A DNA stretch of 64,000 nucleotides from Paenibacillus wynnii (GTDB lineage: Bacteria > Bacillota > Bacilli > Paenibacillales > Paenibacillaceae): positions 930,001 through 994,000 of the forward strand of contig NZ_JQCR01000003.1 in the NCBI RefSeq assembly GCF_000757885.1, given 5' to 3'. A program made the translations under genes and the position numbers. Every line of letters starts with the position of its first letter. Positions within the stretch are counted from its first letter, which is position 1. The notes below the pieces were generated by a model. That model saw nothing but the letters and a program-made list of their open reading frames with translations, searched no databases and was not told where the DNA came from. This document shows, one piece after another, positions 25,867 through 34,138 of the stretch.

Positions 25867-26232
25867 ATGAAAATGACAACTTGGAATCTGGAACATGCTC
25901 AATGTCACTTCTTAATCTGTAATGGAGGTACTTGTCTGAAGCTTGGAGCTGATGAAGTTACAGAATCGATACGTGAAGAAATCAAGAATCAGAATGCAGA
26001 TGCACTAATTCACACATCCCGAACACAGTGTAACGGTCGATGTAGTGATGCCTGCGTAGTTATCGCTTATCCGGAAGGTGTGTGGTACAAGGATATTGAC
26101 CCACAGTCCGGCAAAGACCTTGTTCAAAGACATCTTGAGGGTAAGCTTCTGGAATCCCAAGTCGTATATCATTATAATCAGAAATTTGTACCGACGGGCA
26201 TCTCCGTAAAAGGAATTGAAAAAAACACATAA
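25867..26232 (+). CDS. (2Fe-2S) ferredoxin-like protein, Zur-controlled
   Basis: A 121-residue thioredoxin-fold ferredoxin-like protein. Cysteines at about 18 and 23 (ICNGGTCLK) and 55, 59, 63 (QCNGRCSDACV) match the C-x-C...C-x3-C ligand plan of this family, with the following VVIAYPEGVWYKDI typical. The electron partner is unknown. It is first in a zinc-regulated group with a methyltransferase (36 bases on) and an AAA ATPase. Similar proteins are often neighbours of metal uptake and chelatase genes; a role in adapting metal use at low zinc is inference. Confidence 0.78.
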   Translation: MKMTTWNLEHAQCHFLICNGGTCLKLGADEVTESIREEIKNQNADALIHTSRTQCNGRCSDACVVIAYPEGVWYKDIDPQSGKDLVQRHLEGKLLESQVVYHYNQKFVPTGISVKGIEKNT

Positions 26233-26268
26233 CAAAACTGCTGGATATCAGAATGGGGAGGTAATGAA

Positions 26269-27030
26269 ATGGTACAACCGTCTGTTGATCCTTGGTTTGA
26301 AAAAAGTTTCGGTGAGGATTACATGCTGATCTACAAGCATCGCAATATACAAGGGGCGTTAGATGAAGTTCAAAAAATGGTGAAATGGCTTAATCTTACC
26401 GAAGGTAGCGAAGTACTCGATTTATGCTGCGGGATGGGAAGACATGCGTTCGCACTCTCAGATGCAGGGTTCAAGGTAACTGGAATAGACTTATCCCATG
26501 TGTTATTGTGCGAGGCTATAGCATTGGATAAGCAGCGTCGTATTCGCTGGATTCAAAGCGATATGCGAATGTTACCCGAGGGAGAAAATATTGAAGGCAC
26601 ATTCGATGCGGTGGTTAATCTTTTCACATCATTTGGGTATTTCGAGAAAGATGAAGAGCAAATTAAAGTTTTACAACAAATGGAGAGAGCGTTGAAACCG
26701 CATGGTAAATTTATAATTGATTATTTAAATGCTGAATATACAAAGGATCATTTAATTCCTTTTTCCGAACGAAAAGAAGGAGAGACAATCATTAAGGAGA
26801 ACCGAAGGGTTCGTGACGGATTTGTTGAGAAAAGGATTAGGTTATTGGAAGAAGGTACCGAAGCACGCCAATATGAAGAACAGGTGAAGCTATATTCTAT
26901 CCATAGACTGACGGAAATGCTTACGGAAGCAAACTTGTCCATTAATGCAGTATATGGCGACTACGATGAAGGGGAATATGATCAACGGTTGTCACCACGT
27001 ATGATTATTGTGGGGCAGCGAACAGAGTGA
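26269..27030 (+). CDS. Class I SAM-dependent methyltransferase
   Basis: A 253-residue Rossmann-fold methyltransferase. Motif I is VLDLCCGMGRHAFAL, with the acidic VTGIDLS that binds the ribose, then IQSDMRMLP and FDAVVNLFTSFGYF. The substrate cannot be read from sequence. The start ATG has GGGGAGG eight bases before it. It lies in the Zur-controlled group between the ferredoxin-like protein and the AAA ATPase, so a link to low-zinc growth is likely but unproven. Confidence 0.85.
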   Translation: MVQPSVDPWFEKSFGEDYMLIYKHRNIQGALDEVQKMVKWLNLTEGSEVLDLCCGMGRHAFALSDAGFKVTGIDLSHVLLCEAIALDKQRRIRWIQSDMRMLPEGENIEGTFDAVVNLFTSFGYFEKDEEQIKVLQQMERALKPHGKFIIDYLNAEYTKDHLIPFSERKEGETIIKENRRVRDGFVEKRIRLLEEGTEARQYEEQVKLYSIHRLTEMLTEANLSINAVYGDYDEGEYDQRLSPRMIIVGQRTE

Positions 27031-27083
27031 GGAGACCGAGATACCGTCAGCTAACAAATCATATCAAAGGAGCTTCAATATAA

Positions 27084-27890
27084 ATGAACAAAAGCAGCAC
27101 TAATCAGCGTCTCCCAAGAGCAAAAGGAATTGATATGGGTACATACTATACACCCAAAGAATGTGCTAAAAAGGTTAGACATCTCATACTTCCAGATATG
27201 AATCGAAAGATTGTCGAAGAATTCATTACCATTTTAGGAATGAGAGACACATTTGAAGAACATCAAGTGCCAATTCCCAATAAAGTCGTTATGTATGGTC
27301 CACCGGGCACAGGGAAAACATTGACGGCATTTTATATCGCTCAAATGCTGGAGCTTCCACTTATCCTCGTTCGATTGGATGCGATTATTCACAGCCACTT
27401 AGGTGAGACTGGCAGCAATATTAGAAAAATTTTTGAGTATGCCAAAGCTTCACCTTGTGTCCTGTTTCTTGATGAATTTGATGCGATTGCAAGAACTCGT
27501 GAAAGCAATGATGAGGTTAAAGAAATGGCACGTGCCGTAAATACCTTACTTCAATGCCTTGATGATTTTGGGGACAGCAGCATTTTTGTAGCGGCAACCA
27601 ATCTGGAGAATGAACTGGATCGGGCAATTTGGAGAAGATTTGATACAAAAATGATCTACTCCCTGCCAGATGAATTAAGCAGACGTCAATATATAGATCT
27701 ATTGATTAACGGATTCGAGGGGGAAACAGGCTTAACGGAAGAAGTCTGCGTGCGGCTTGCCGGTTGCAGTTTTGCAGATATTGAACAGATTGTTCTGAAA
27801 GCGAAACGTAAGGCGATTATAGAGAGTTGTTCACTAAAAGTTGAGCATATCGTTCTGTCATATGAAGAGTACTGTCCGTCCTTAAACTGA
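27084..27890 (+). CDS. AAA family ATPase, Zur-controlled group
   Basis: A 268-residue single-module AAA ATPase with Walker A GPPGTGKT (about 72-79), Walker B VLFLDEFDAIA, sensor 1 AATN and an arginine finger region IWRRFDTK. There is no protease, zinc-finger or membrane domain. It resembles small MoxR/FtsH-like AAA modules used in remodelling. Position in a zinc-regulated operon invites the idea of a metal-protein chaperone, which is inference. AAAGGAG lies somewhat far (11 bases) from the ATG. Confidence 0.8.
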   Translation: MNKSSTNQRLPRAKGIDMGTYYTPKECAKKVRHLILPDMNRKIVEEFITILGMRDTFEEHQVPIPNKVVMYGPPGTGKTLTAFYIAQMLELPLILVRLDAIIHSHLGETGSNIRKIFEYAKASPCVLFLDEFDAIARTRESNDEVKEMARAVNTLLQCLDDFGDSSIFVAATNLENELDRAIWRRFDTKMIYSLPDELSRRQYIDLLINGFEGETGLTEEVCVRLAGCSFADIEQIVLKAKRKAIIESCSLKVEHIVLSYEEYCPSLN

Positions 27891-27943
27891 CGCTATTGTG
27901 TCAATTCTGGATCCACACAAAACCTCTTTTTATGTATTTGGGG

Positions 27944-27997
27944 TTTACAAATCGTAATTATTACGATATTATCATCGCATATACGTAATCATTACGA
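27944..27997 (+). promoter_or_regulatory. znu promoter with two Zur boxes
   Basis: A -35 box TTTACA (27944) and -10 box TATTAT (27967) are 17 bases apart, and the spacer is filled exactly by a perfect Zur operator TCGTAATTATTACGA (27952-27966). A second operator, ACGTAATCATTACGA (27983-27997), covers the start region. Zinc-loaded Zur should shut off znuCBA-zur tightly. Confidence 0.85.
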
Positions 27998-28026
27998 TTA
28001 AGAACTCGAAAAGGAAGAACTATATT

Positions 28027-28734
28027 ATGATTTTATCTTCGATGCAAGATGTAGTGTTCGGATATGGAAGTGAGCCAGTGATTGAGGAATTGTCGCTTGA
28101 GATTAAAACAGGTGAATTCATTGGTATTGCTGGACCAAATGGAGCGGCAAAGTCTACCTTATTGAAATTAATGCTAGGTTTGATTAAACCTTGGAGTGGT
28201 TCGCTTCAATTCAATCATGTATTGAGTGATGGAACGAAGGCTATAGTTGGCTATGTTCCGCAGCAAGTCGCATCTTTTAATTCAGGATTCCCCAGTAAGG
28301 TGATTGAACTGGTTCGTTCGGGATGTTATTCGAGATTGGGATTGTTCAAGCGCTTTTCTTCCCAACAAGAACATATTGTAGAGCAAAGCTTGAAGCAGGT
28401 AGATATGTGGGAATACCGCAATCGAAAAATAGGGGAACTTTCGGGAGGGCAGAAACAACGCGTATGCATTGCACGTGCTCTTGCACAGGAGCCGCAAGTA
28501 CTTGTGTTAGATGAGCCTGCGACAGGTATGGATGCTTCCAGTAGATTAGGTCTTTATGAGTTGCTGCAACATTATGTTAAGCATCATGGAAGAACCGTCA
28601 TTATGGTCACTCATGGACTTGAAGAAACCAGACCTTATCTAGACACGCTGATTAGTTTGGAACGAAAGGAGAACGAAGGTTGGCGATGTTTAGTTACGAA
28701 TTCATGCAGCGCGCATTTTGGGCCGGAGGGCTGA
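28027..28734 (+). CDS. znuC: Zinc ABC transporter ATP-binding protein ZnuC
   Basis: A 235-residue ABC ATPase: Walker A GPNGAAKST (the usual second G replaced by A, a variant known in Gram-positive zinc importers), signature LSGGQ, Walker B VLVLDEPATGMD and a switch His in VMVTHGLEE. It energises zinc uptake with ZnuB and ZnuA. The gene overlaps znuB by about 49 bases. Repressed by Zur through the two boxes upstream. Confidence 0.93.
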   Translation: MILSSMQDVVFGYGSEPVIEELSLEIKTGEFIGIAGPNGAAKSTLLKLMLGLIKPWSGSLQFNHVLSDGTKAIVGYVPQQVASFNSGFPSKVIELVRSGCYSRLGLFKRFSSQQEHIVEQSLKQVDMWEYRNRKIGELSGGQKQRVCIARALAQEPQVLVLDEPATGMDASSRLGLYELLQHYVKHHGRTVIMVTHGLEETRPYLDTLISLERKENEGWRCLVTNSCSAHFGPEG

Positions 28735-29537
28735 TCGGAATAATCGCTCCTTTGATAGGAGTATATCTTATGCTACGTCGGCAAGTTTTGATGGCAGATA
28801 CACTCTCACACGTTTCGCTGGCAGGTGTTGCTCTAGGATCAGTGCTTCATGTGAATCCAGCCATTACCGGGTTTGTAGTAGCTGTGGTAGGAGGACTAGT
28901 CATTGAGCAGCTCCGTAGTTCTTATCGTACATATAGTGAGCTTCCTGTAGCCATTATTATGACCTCAGGATTGGCGCTTGCAATCGTATTGATGAGTTTA
29001 AATCAAAATTTAAGCAAAAGCTTCAGTTCTTACTTATTTGGATCCATTGTTGCAGTTAGCAACTTGCAACTCCTTCTTATTGCCGGTGTAGCCGTGGTCG
29101 GACTATTGTATTTCATCCTATTACGCAGACCGCTTTATAACTTAACCTTTGATGAAGAAACTGCCAAAATCTCTGGTGTACGTGTCTCTCTGTTATCCTT
29201 TTCCTTTGCAGTACTGACGGGAATGACGGTGGCTGCTGCAATGCCGGTGGTCGGTGTATTGCTTGTTTCTGCTCTGATGGTGTTACCAGCCTCGCTATCG
29301 CTGCGCGTGGCTTCCGGTTTTGCTGCGGCCATTGCGGTATCTGTTGGAACGGGGCTGACAGGAGTGTTTTGCGGTTTGACCGCGTCCTACTATATCAATA
29401 CACCTCCTGGAGGTACCATAGCCTTAATTCTATTGTTCTTTTTGTTAATCACAATTGCCACACAGAAATTAATTCAAATCAAAAATAGGCGAAGCATTCA
29501 TAAACCATTTAAAAAAAGGAGTAAATTAACACTATGA
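28686..29537 (+). CDS. znuB: Zinc ABC transporter permease ZnuB
   Basis: A 283-residue permease of the ABC-3 family with about eight membrane helices. Conserved stretches MLRRQVLMADTLSHVSLAG and AMPVVGVLLVSALMVLPASL are typical for metal importers. ATG 28686 is preferred; a TTG at 28680 with a good AAAGGAG is also possible. Overlaps with znuC and with znuA (ATGA) show tight coupling. It transports zinc across the membrane; manganese is less likely given Zur control. Confidence 0.92.
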   Translation: MFSYEFMQRAFWAGGLIGIIAPLIGVYLMLRRQVLMADTLSHVSLAGVALGSVLHVNPAITGFVVAVVGGLVIEQLRSSYRTYSELPVAIIMTSGLALAIVLMSLNQNLSKSFSSYLFGSIVAVSNLQLLLIAGVAVVGLLYFILLRRPLYNLTFDEETAKISGVRVSLLSFSFAVLTGMTVAAAMPVVGVLLVSALMVLPASLSLRVASGFAAAIAVSVGTGLTGVFCGLTASYYINTPPGGTIALILLFFLLITIATQKLIQIKNRRSIHKPFKKRSKLTL

Positions 29538-30547
29538 AAATTTGTACTCACCTTTTTGGTATCCTGTCTCTGTCAGCCATACTACTTCTCGCTGGTTGCG
29601 GTTTAAATAACAACACTGCTAGCACAAATGGAGGAAATGCATCCGTAACTCCTTCCAATGCTGCAGAAGCTACGTCAACCCCTTCAGCAGAAAAGTTGAA
29701 GGTCAAAACAAGTTTTTACCCGATTTATGAGTTCACCCGCAATGTAGCCGGTGACTTGGCTGATGTTGAGAATCTAGTACCAGCTGGCGTTGAACCACAT
29801 GACTGGGAGCCAACACCACAGGACATGACCGGGATTACCGATGCCGATGTGCTTATTTATAACGGTGCGGGCATGGAGGGTTGGATTGAACAAGTATTGG
29901 ATAGCGCAGGCGATCATCTAATAGCTGTCGAGGCAAGCAAAGGCATTGAGATGATGGAAGGTTCAGAAGAAGAGCATGAAGAAGAGGATGATCATGCAGT
30001 TGAAGAAGAGCATGATCATGGTGAACTGGATCCACATGTATGGTTATCACCAAGATTGGCTATTCAGGAAGTTCGCAATATTGAAGTTGCTCTTGCCAAA
30101 GCTGCTCCACAGCATGCAGATGCATTCAAGGCAAATGCAGATGCTTATGTAACAAAACTGGAGATACTTGATCAGGATTTTAGGGATGAGCTGAAGGATA
30201 CATTGCGAAAGGACTTCATTACTCAGCATGCAGCCTTCGGATATTTAGCAAAAGAGTACGGCCTGACCCAAGTGCCCATTGCAGGATTATCTCCTGAACA
30301 AGAACCGTCTGCCGCCCAAATGGCTGAGGTTGTAAAATTTGCTAAGGATCATAATGTAAAAACTATATTTTTTGAGACTCTTGTATCCTCTAAAGTAGCT
30401 GATACTATTGCTGCGGAGATCGGTGCCAAGTCAGCTGTGTTGAATCCGGTTGAAGGTTTGACTGAAGAAGATATTTCAAACAACCTTGATTACGTCGTAG
30501 TGATGAAGCAGAACCTTGAGTCATTAAAGACAGCACTTAACGAATAG
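29534..30547 (+). CDS. znuA: Zinc-binding lipoprotein ZnuA
   Basis: A 337-residue cluster A-I solute-binding lipoprotein: lipobox LAGC, a Ser/Thr-rich linker, then the metal-binding fold. A His/Asp/Glu-rich loop (EEHEEEDDHAVEEEHDHG) precedes DPHVWLSPR, the mark of zinc rather than manganese binders; other ligand regions are GVEPHDWEPTP and HAAFGYLAKEYG. It captures zinc outside the membrane and hands it to ZnuB. Start overlaps the znuB stop as ATGA. Confidence 0.93.
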   Translation: MKICTHLFGILSLSAILLLAGCGLNNNTASTNGGNASVTPSNAAEATSTPSAEKLKVKTSFYPIYEFTRNVAGDLADVENLVPAGVEPHDWEPTPQDMTGITDADVLIYNGAGMEGWIEQVLDSAGDHLIAVEASKGIEMMEGSEEEHEEEDDHAVEEEHDHGELDPHVWLSPRLAIQEVRNIEVALAKAAPQHADAFKANADAYVTKLEILDQDFRDELKDTLRKDFITQHAAFGYLAKEYGLTQVPIAGLSPEQEPSAAQMAEVVKFAKDHNVKTIFFETLVSSKVADTIAAEIGAKSAVLNPVEGLTEEDISNNLDYVVVMKQNLESLKTALNE

Positions 30548-30603
30548 AACTGTGTTTCCGACACTAGACACTAGGTCATATTATGCATAAAGGAGATGAG
30601 GAA

Positions 30604-31047
30604 GTGGAAAGTCAATGGGGAGGTATGGTAGAAGCAATGCAGGCGCATGGCATCCGTATTACTACACAACGCAAGCTAATTGCGGAAGTGTTCTCATTTA
30701 CTAAAGGATTTGTAATTCCACGTCAAATTCATTCCTTTATAGCTAAGTACATTCCGGGTGTTAGTTATGATACAGTTTATCGAAACTTGAGGCTACTGGT
30801 CAAAATTGGATTAATAGAGCAATTTGATTTTAAGGAAGGAATTCGTTTCAAAGTAAGATGTGGGCTGGACCACCATCACCATCACTTCATATGCACGGAG
30901 TGCCATAAAACCTACCCTCTTGACTTTTGTCCGATCGATAGTGGAATCAGTCCACCTGATGCATTTGAAGTAACCTCACATAAATTCGAAATTTACGGGA
31001 TATGCGGGGAGTGCGTTGGAAAGAAGAGAGGATTAGTACTTTGTTAA
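30604..31047 (+). CDS. zur: Fur family zinc uptake regulator Zur
   Basis: A 147-residue Fur-family repressor. The N-terminal winged helix ends with SYDTVYRNLRLL, the recognition-helix hallmark; the metal region is HHHHHFICTECHKTYPLDFCP and a second Cys pair ICGEC forms a structural zinc site. Its gene ends the znu operon, and perfect Zur boxes lie upstream. I chose GTG 30604 because AAAGGAG ends eight bases before it; ATG 30583 lies upstream of that site. Confidence 0.88.
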   Translation: MESQWGGMVEAMQAHGIRITTQRKLIAEVFSFTKGFVIPRQIHSFIAKYIPGVSYDTVYRNLRLLVKIGLIEQFDFKEGIRFKVRCGLDHHHHHFICTECHKTYPLDFCPIDSGISPPDAFEVTSHKFEIYGICGECVGKKRGLVLC

Positions 31048-31442
31048 AAATAAAACTTGGGGATTTTATGATCATTGGGGCTGTGCTGCTGATTGTAGGC
31101 TTGATTTATGGCATTAAGTGGCTGGATACGCGCAACGAAGAGTATATTGTAGGTCAACTGGCAGCTCAAATTACGGTGAATGGCAAACCGTATAAAACTG
31201 TTAATCTGGCAAAAGAAGAGCAAGTAATCGAAATTCATACCAAATACGGTCATAATACACTGAAGGTGTTCGACTACGGAATTCAGATGGTTTTTGCCGA
31301 TTGTCCGAACAAAATATCGATGCAGATGGGCTTCAAATCAAGACCTCATCAGCAGATTATATGTATTCCTAACCGTGTGCTGGTAGAGGTAATTAATCCC
31401 AGCGGCAGCCATGATGAAGATGAACTCGACGCCGTAATTTAA
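31041..31442 (+). CDS. NusG domain II-containing membrane protein
   Basis: A 133-residue protein beginning at TTG 31041, overlapping the zur stop codon by seven bases. One N-terminal membrane helix (LGDFMIIGAVLLIVGLIYG) is followed by an extracytoplasmic NusG_II-like beta domain with ITVNGKPYKTVNL and CIPNRVLVEVI. Such proteins occur in Bacillota beside thiamine/FMN or metal genes; their function is unresolved. A GAGAGG site supports the TTG start. Confidence 0.75.
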   Translation: MLKIKLGDFMIIGAVLLIVGLIYGIKWLDTRNEEYIVGQLAAQITVNGKPYKTVNLAKEEQVIEIHTKYGHNTLKVFDYGIQMVFADCPNKISMQMGFKSRPHQQIICIPNRVLVEVINPSGSHDEDELDAVI

Positions 31443-31453
31443 AAGAATATACT

Positions 31454-31500
31454 TAAAACAAGTTGACACCGTAGACGACCGGTTGTCAGCTTGTTTTTAT
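31454..31500 (+). terminator. Terminator of the znu-zur operon
   Basis: AAAACAAGTTGACA and TGTCAGCTTGTTTT arms with a CCG/CGG inner pair and a following T-run. Confidence 0.85.
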
Positions 31501-31615
31501 TGTCGAAAGCCGCAATTATTAGTTTACTCTATACTTTTGCAGCGGTAGCTAGAAGCCGATTAGCACGGTATGATATACTTTTTGGACGATGATAAATCTC
31601 GAAAGGGATGTACCT

Positions 31616-32968
31616 ATGCCCAACTATAAGAAGAACCCAGCTAAAGGGATTCCCATCGGAATCATTGGTCCGGATGCGCTGGTCAAAAAAATGTTGAAGG
31701 TGATTCAGAATTTTCCATCCTTTTATCCGATACCAAAAGTATACGGGATGGAAGATGAAGCGCCCGGATTAGCGGAGGCCATTGCGGATGAAATCGAGGT
31801 GTTGCTCCTATCCGGACCGATGCCTTACCGGAGAGTAAGGGAAGAGACGCACTTGAATGTGCCTATCCATTATGTCCCTCTCACAGATACGGGATTGTTC
31901 CGGGCCTTGTACCGGTTAAAAGACCGGCACGGGCTGAATAATCCGGTCCAATTGACCATAGATACATTAAGCAAACCCATGGTGGAGAATGCGTTTAAAG
32001 AAATTGAAGAGACTTCCGTGACTGCAGTCTATTTTGATGGCTCACCGTATGCTTCAAGGGAAGAGTTGATCCGGTTTCATAGGGAGCATTACGAGAACGG
32101 TCACGGTCATGCAGCGTTAACGGCGGAAGAGTCCGTTTCGTTAGCACTAACGGGCTTAGGTGTCCCTAATGAATGGGTCGTCCCGACAGACCAGAATATT
32201 ACCGTTGCATTGGAAAGAGCCCTTCTGTCGACAGAGACGAGAAAGAGCAAAGAATCACAGATTGTGGTTGGCATGGTGAATGTCGATAATTTCGGAAAAT
32301 CGGTTCAACAGCATTCATCCGAGCATGAAATCCAAAAATTCAAATTGGATATTCACCGCACACTTCTCGATTATGTAGAATCGCTGGACGGATACTTGAC
32401 GCATATGGGTGGGGACGAGTATTTGTTTTTTACGACCCGGGGTATCTTTGAGCGGGAAACCGGCGGCTATAAATCCATTCCACTGGCCCGAAATGCGAAC
32501 AAGAGATTGGGGCTGACCTTAAGCATGGGGATCGGCTTCGGACGTTCGGCTAACGAAGCGGGGACACATGCAAGAAACGCCTTGCGCAAGTCCAAGGAGG
32601 CAGGAGGAAATGCCTGCTTTATTTTGCGGGAAGACCTTTCCATTATCGGTCCGCTCGAAATGGCGGACTCTATAGAGAAATCACTTGCAGTAACGGATAC
32701 GGATTTAATCCGTAAAGCTGAGGAAGCCGGTATGACGTCTGCTTATTTGAGTAAGCTGATGAACCAGTTTGCAAGGACCGGTAAAACCGATTATAAGGTG
32801 CATGAATTGGCGAATATATTGGACATAACGGTGCGAAGCATGCACAGACTCCTTTCGCAATGGATGGAAAGCGGTCTTGTGGAGATTACAGGTATGGAAA
32901 AAGTGCCGAAGGGAAGGCCTAGACAGATCTACAGGTTGGTTATATTTGCAGGGGAAGTTCATATCTGA
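31616..32968 (+). CDS. Transcription regulator with GGDEF-like and winged-helix domains
   Basis: A 450-residue three-part protein. Residues about 10-170 look like a Rossmann-like sensor domain (IGIIGPDALVKKML; EVLLLSGPMPYRRV), reminiscent of PrpR-N/racemase-like domains. Residues about 210-345 are a nucleotide-cyclase fold with GGDEY at 265-269 and GIGFGRSANEAGTHARNAL; whether it makes or binds a nucleotide is unknown. Residues about 380-445 form a winged helix (DITVRSMHRLLSQWMESGLVE). It precedes a catabolic operon whose promoter carries a 10-bp inverted repeat, its likely operator. ATG 31616 is chosen for the GAAAGGG upstream. Confidence 0.7.
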   Translation: MPNYKKNPAKGIPIGIIGPDALVKKMLKVIQNFPSFYPIPKVYGMEDEAPGLAEAIADEIEVLLLSGPMPYRRVREETHLNVPIHYVPLTDTGLFRALYRLKDRHGLNNPVQLTIDTLSKPMVENAFKEIEETSVTAVYFDGSPYASREELIRFHREHYENGHGHAALTAEESVSLALTGLGVPNEWVVPTDQNITVALERALLSTETRKSKESQIVVGMVNVDNFGKSVQQHSSEHEIQKFKLDIHRTLLDYVESLDGYLTHMGGDEYLFFTTRGIFERETGGYKSIPLARNANKRLGLTLSMGIGFGRSANEAGTHARNALRKSKEAGGNACFILREDLSIIGPLEMADSIEKSLAVTDTDLIRKAEEAGMTSAYLSKLMNQFARTGKTDYKVHELANILDITVRSMHRLLSQWMESGLVEITGMEKVPKGRPRQIYRLVIFAGEVHI

Positions 32969-32980
32969 TAATTTACATAG

Positions 32981-33020
32981 AGGGGAAGTCCTAGTGATTA
33001 TGGGACATCCCCTTTTATTT
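32981..33020 (+). terminator. Terminator after the regulator gene
   Basis: AGGGGAAGTCC and GGGACATCCCCTTTT arms separated by a loop of about ten bases, then a T-rich run. Confidence 0.75.
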
Positions 33021-33024
33021 TGCT

Positions 33025-33075
33025 ATTTAAAGACTATTTAATGTCCTGTCTTTAAATAAAAACAGCGACTATAAT
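33025..33075 (+). promoter_or_regulatory. Operon promoter with 10-bp inverted-repeat operator
   Basis: Arms ATTTAAAGAC (33025-33034) and GTCTTTAAAT (33048-33057) are perfect inverted repeats with a 13-base spacer. A TATAAT -10 box lies at 33070, so the right arm covers the -35 region. This is a likely site for the upstream winged-helix regulator. Confidence 0.6.
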
Positions 33076-33121
33076 GTACTTGATCATTCGTAACTTAGAC
33101 CCAAAGAAGGAGACTAAGAAC

Positions 33122-34138
33122 ATGAACACAATAGCGGAATTGGAAGCAAAATTAGCAGAGCCCTCAGAAAAGCTTATTGCTGAGCTATCCGTATTAGATG
33201 GAGATATTATGCTGCTGGGGGTTGGGGGTAAGATGGGGCCTAGCCTGGCGAGGCTGGCTGTTCATGCGATCCAAATGGCGGGAATCCGTAAACGGGTAAT
33301 TGGCGTATCCCGGTTTTCGAATGAGGAGTCCAAACGTGAACTGGAGGAGGCTGGTGTTGAAACCATTTCCTGCGATCTCTTGAACGACAACGACCTGCAA
33401 AGTTTGCCTGAAGTGGCGAATATCATTTATATGGCCGGCAATAAATTCGGCACCACAGGGAATGAGCATTTCACTTGGGCTATGAATGCTTATTTGCCCG
33501 GCAGAGTAGCCGAGAAGTTTAGAAACTCACGTATTGTTGTCTTTTCATCTGGTAATGTGTATCCGTTTACTTCTGTCGGACTAGGGGGCGTCACAGAATC
33601 GGTAATGCCTGAGCCGAAAGGAGAATACGCGCAGTCGTGTTTGGGACGAGAACGTATTTTTGAACACTTTTCCCATAAATATAATATTCCGATGGTGATC
33701 TACCGGCTGAATTATGCGATTGATATGCGCTATGGGGTATTGCTGGAGATTGCCAAGTCTGTCTACGAAGGACAGCCGGTTCAGCTGGCGACGGGGCACG
33801 CCAATGTTATCTGGCAGGGAGACGCCAACGAGATGGCGCTGCGATGTTTAACCGTCTGCACCCATCCGCCGAATATCGTGAATATCACCGGGCCGGAAAC
33901 GATGTCCATCCGTTGGGCGGCAGAGGAGATAGGGAAGCGTTTGGGGAAAACACCGGTTTTTGAAGGGATAGAATCGGACACGTCTTTGCTCAGCAATGCT
34001 TCTAAGTCCCACCAATTGTTCGGATATCCACGGGTTTCCCTTTTGCAAATGATCGATTGGACGGCAGATTGGATTCTGCATGGGGGTAAGACCTGGAATA
34101 AACCTACGCATTTTCAGGAAAGAAAGGGGAATTTTTAG
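33122..34138 (+). CDS. NAD-dependent epimerase/dehydratase family protein
   Basis: A 338-residue extended short-chain dehydrogenase. The cofactor loop is LLGVGGKMGPSLARLA, followed by Asp-bearing turns and a modified active site: SSGNVYPF replaces the usual Ser, and the expected YxxxK appears as YAQSCLGRE, so catalysis may differ from standard epimerases. Start ATG 33122 is supported by AAGGAG nine bases upstream. It is the first gene of an operon with a DapA-like aldolase and L-serine dehydratase. Substrate unknown, possibly a hydroxy- or sugar acid. Confidence 0.75.
   Translation: MNTIAELEAKLAEPSEKLIAELSVLDGDIMLLGVGGKMGPSLARLAVHAIQMAGIRKRVIGVSRFSNEESKRELEEAGVETISCDLLNDNDLQSLPEVANIIYMAGNKFGTTGNEHFTWAMNAYLPGRVAEKFRNSRIVVFSSGNVYPFTSVGLGGVTESVMPEPKGEYAQSCLGRERIFEHFSHKYNIPMVIYRLNYAIDMRYGVLLEIAKSVYEGQPVQLATGHANVIWQGDANEMALRCLTVCTHPPNIVNITGPETMSIRWAAEEIGKRLGKTPVFEGIESDTSLLSNASKSHQLFGYPRVSLLQMIDWTADWILHGGKTWNKPTHFQERKGNF

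Noticed and set aside
28027..28734. Loss of ATPase function in ZnuC because Walker A reads GPNGAAKST
   Set aside because: This A or S variant is found in other Gram-positive zinc importers and the Lys and Ser/Thr are intact.
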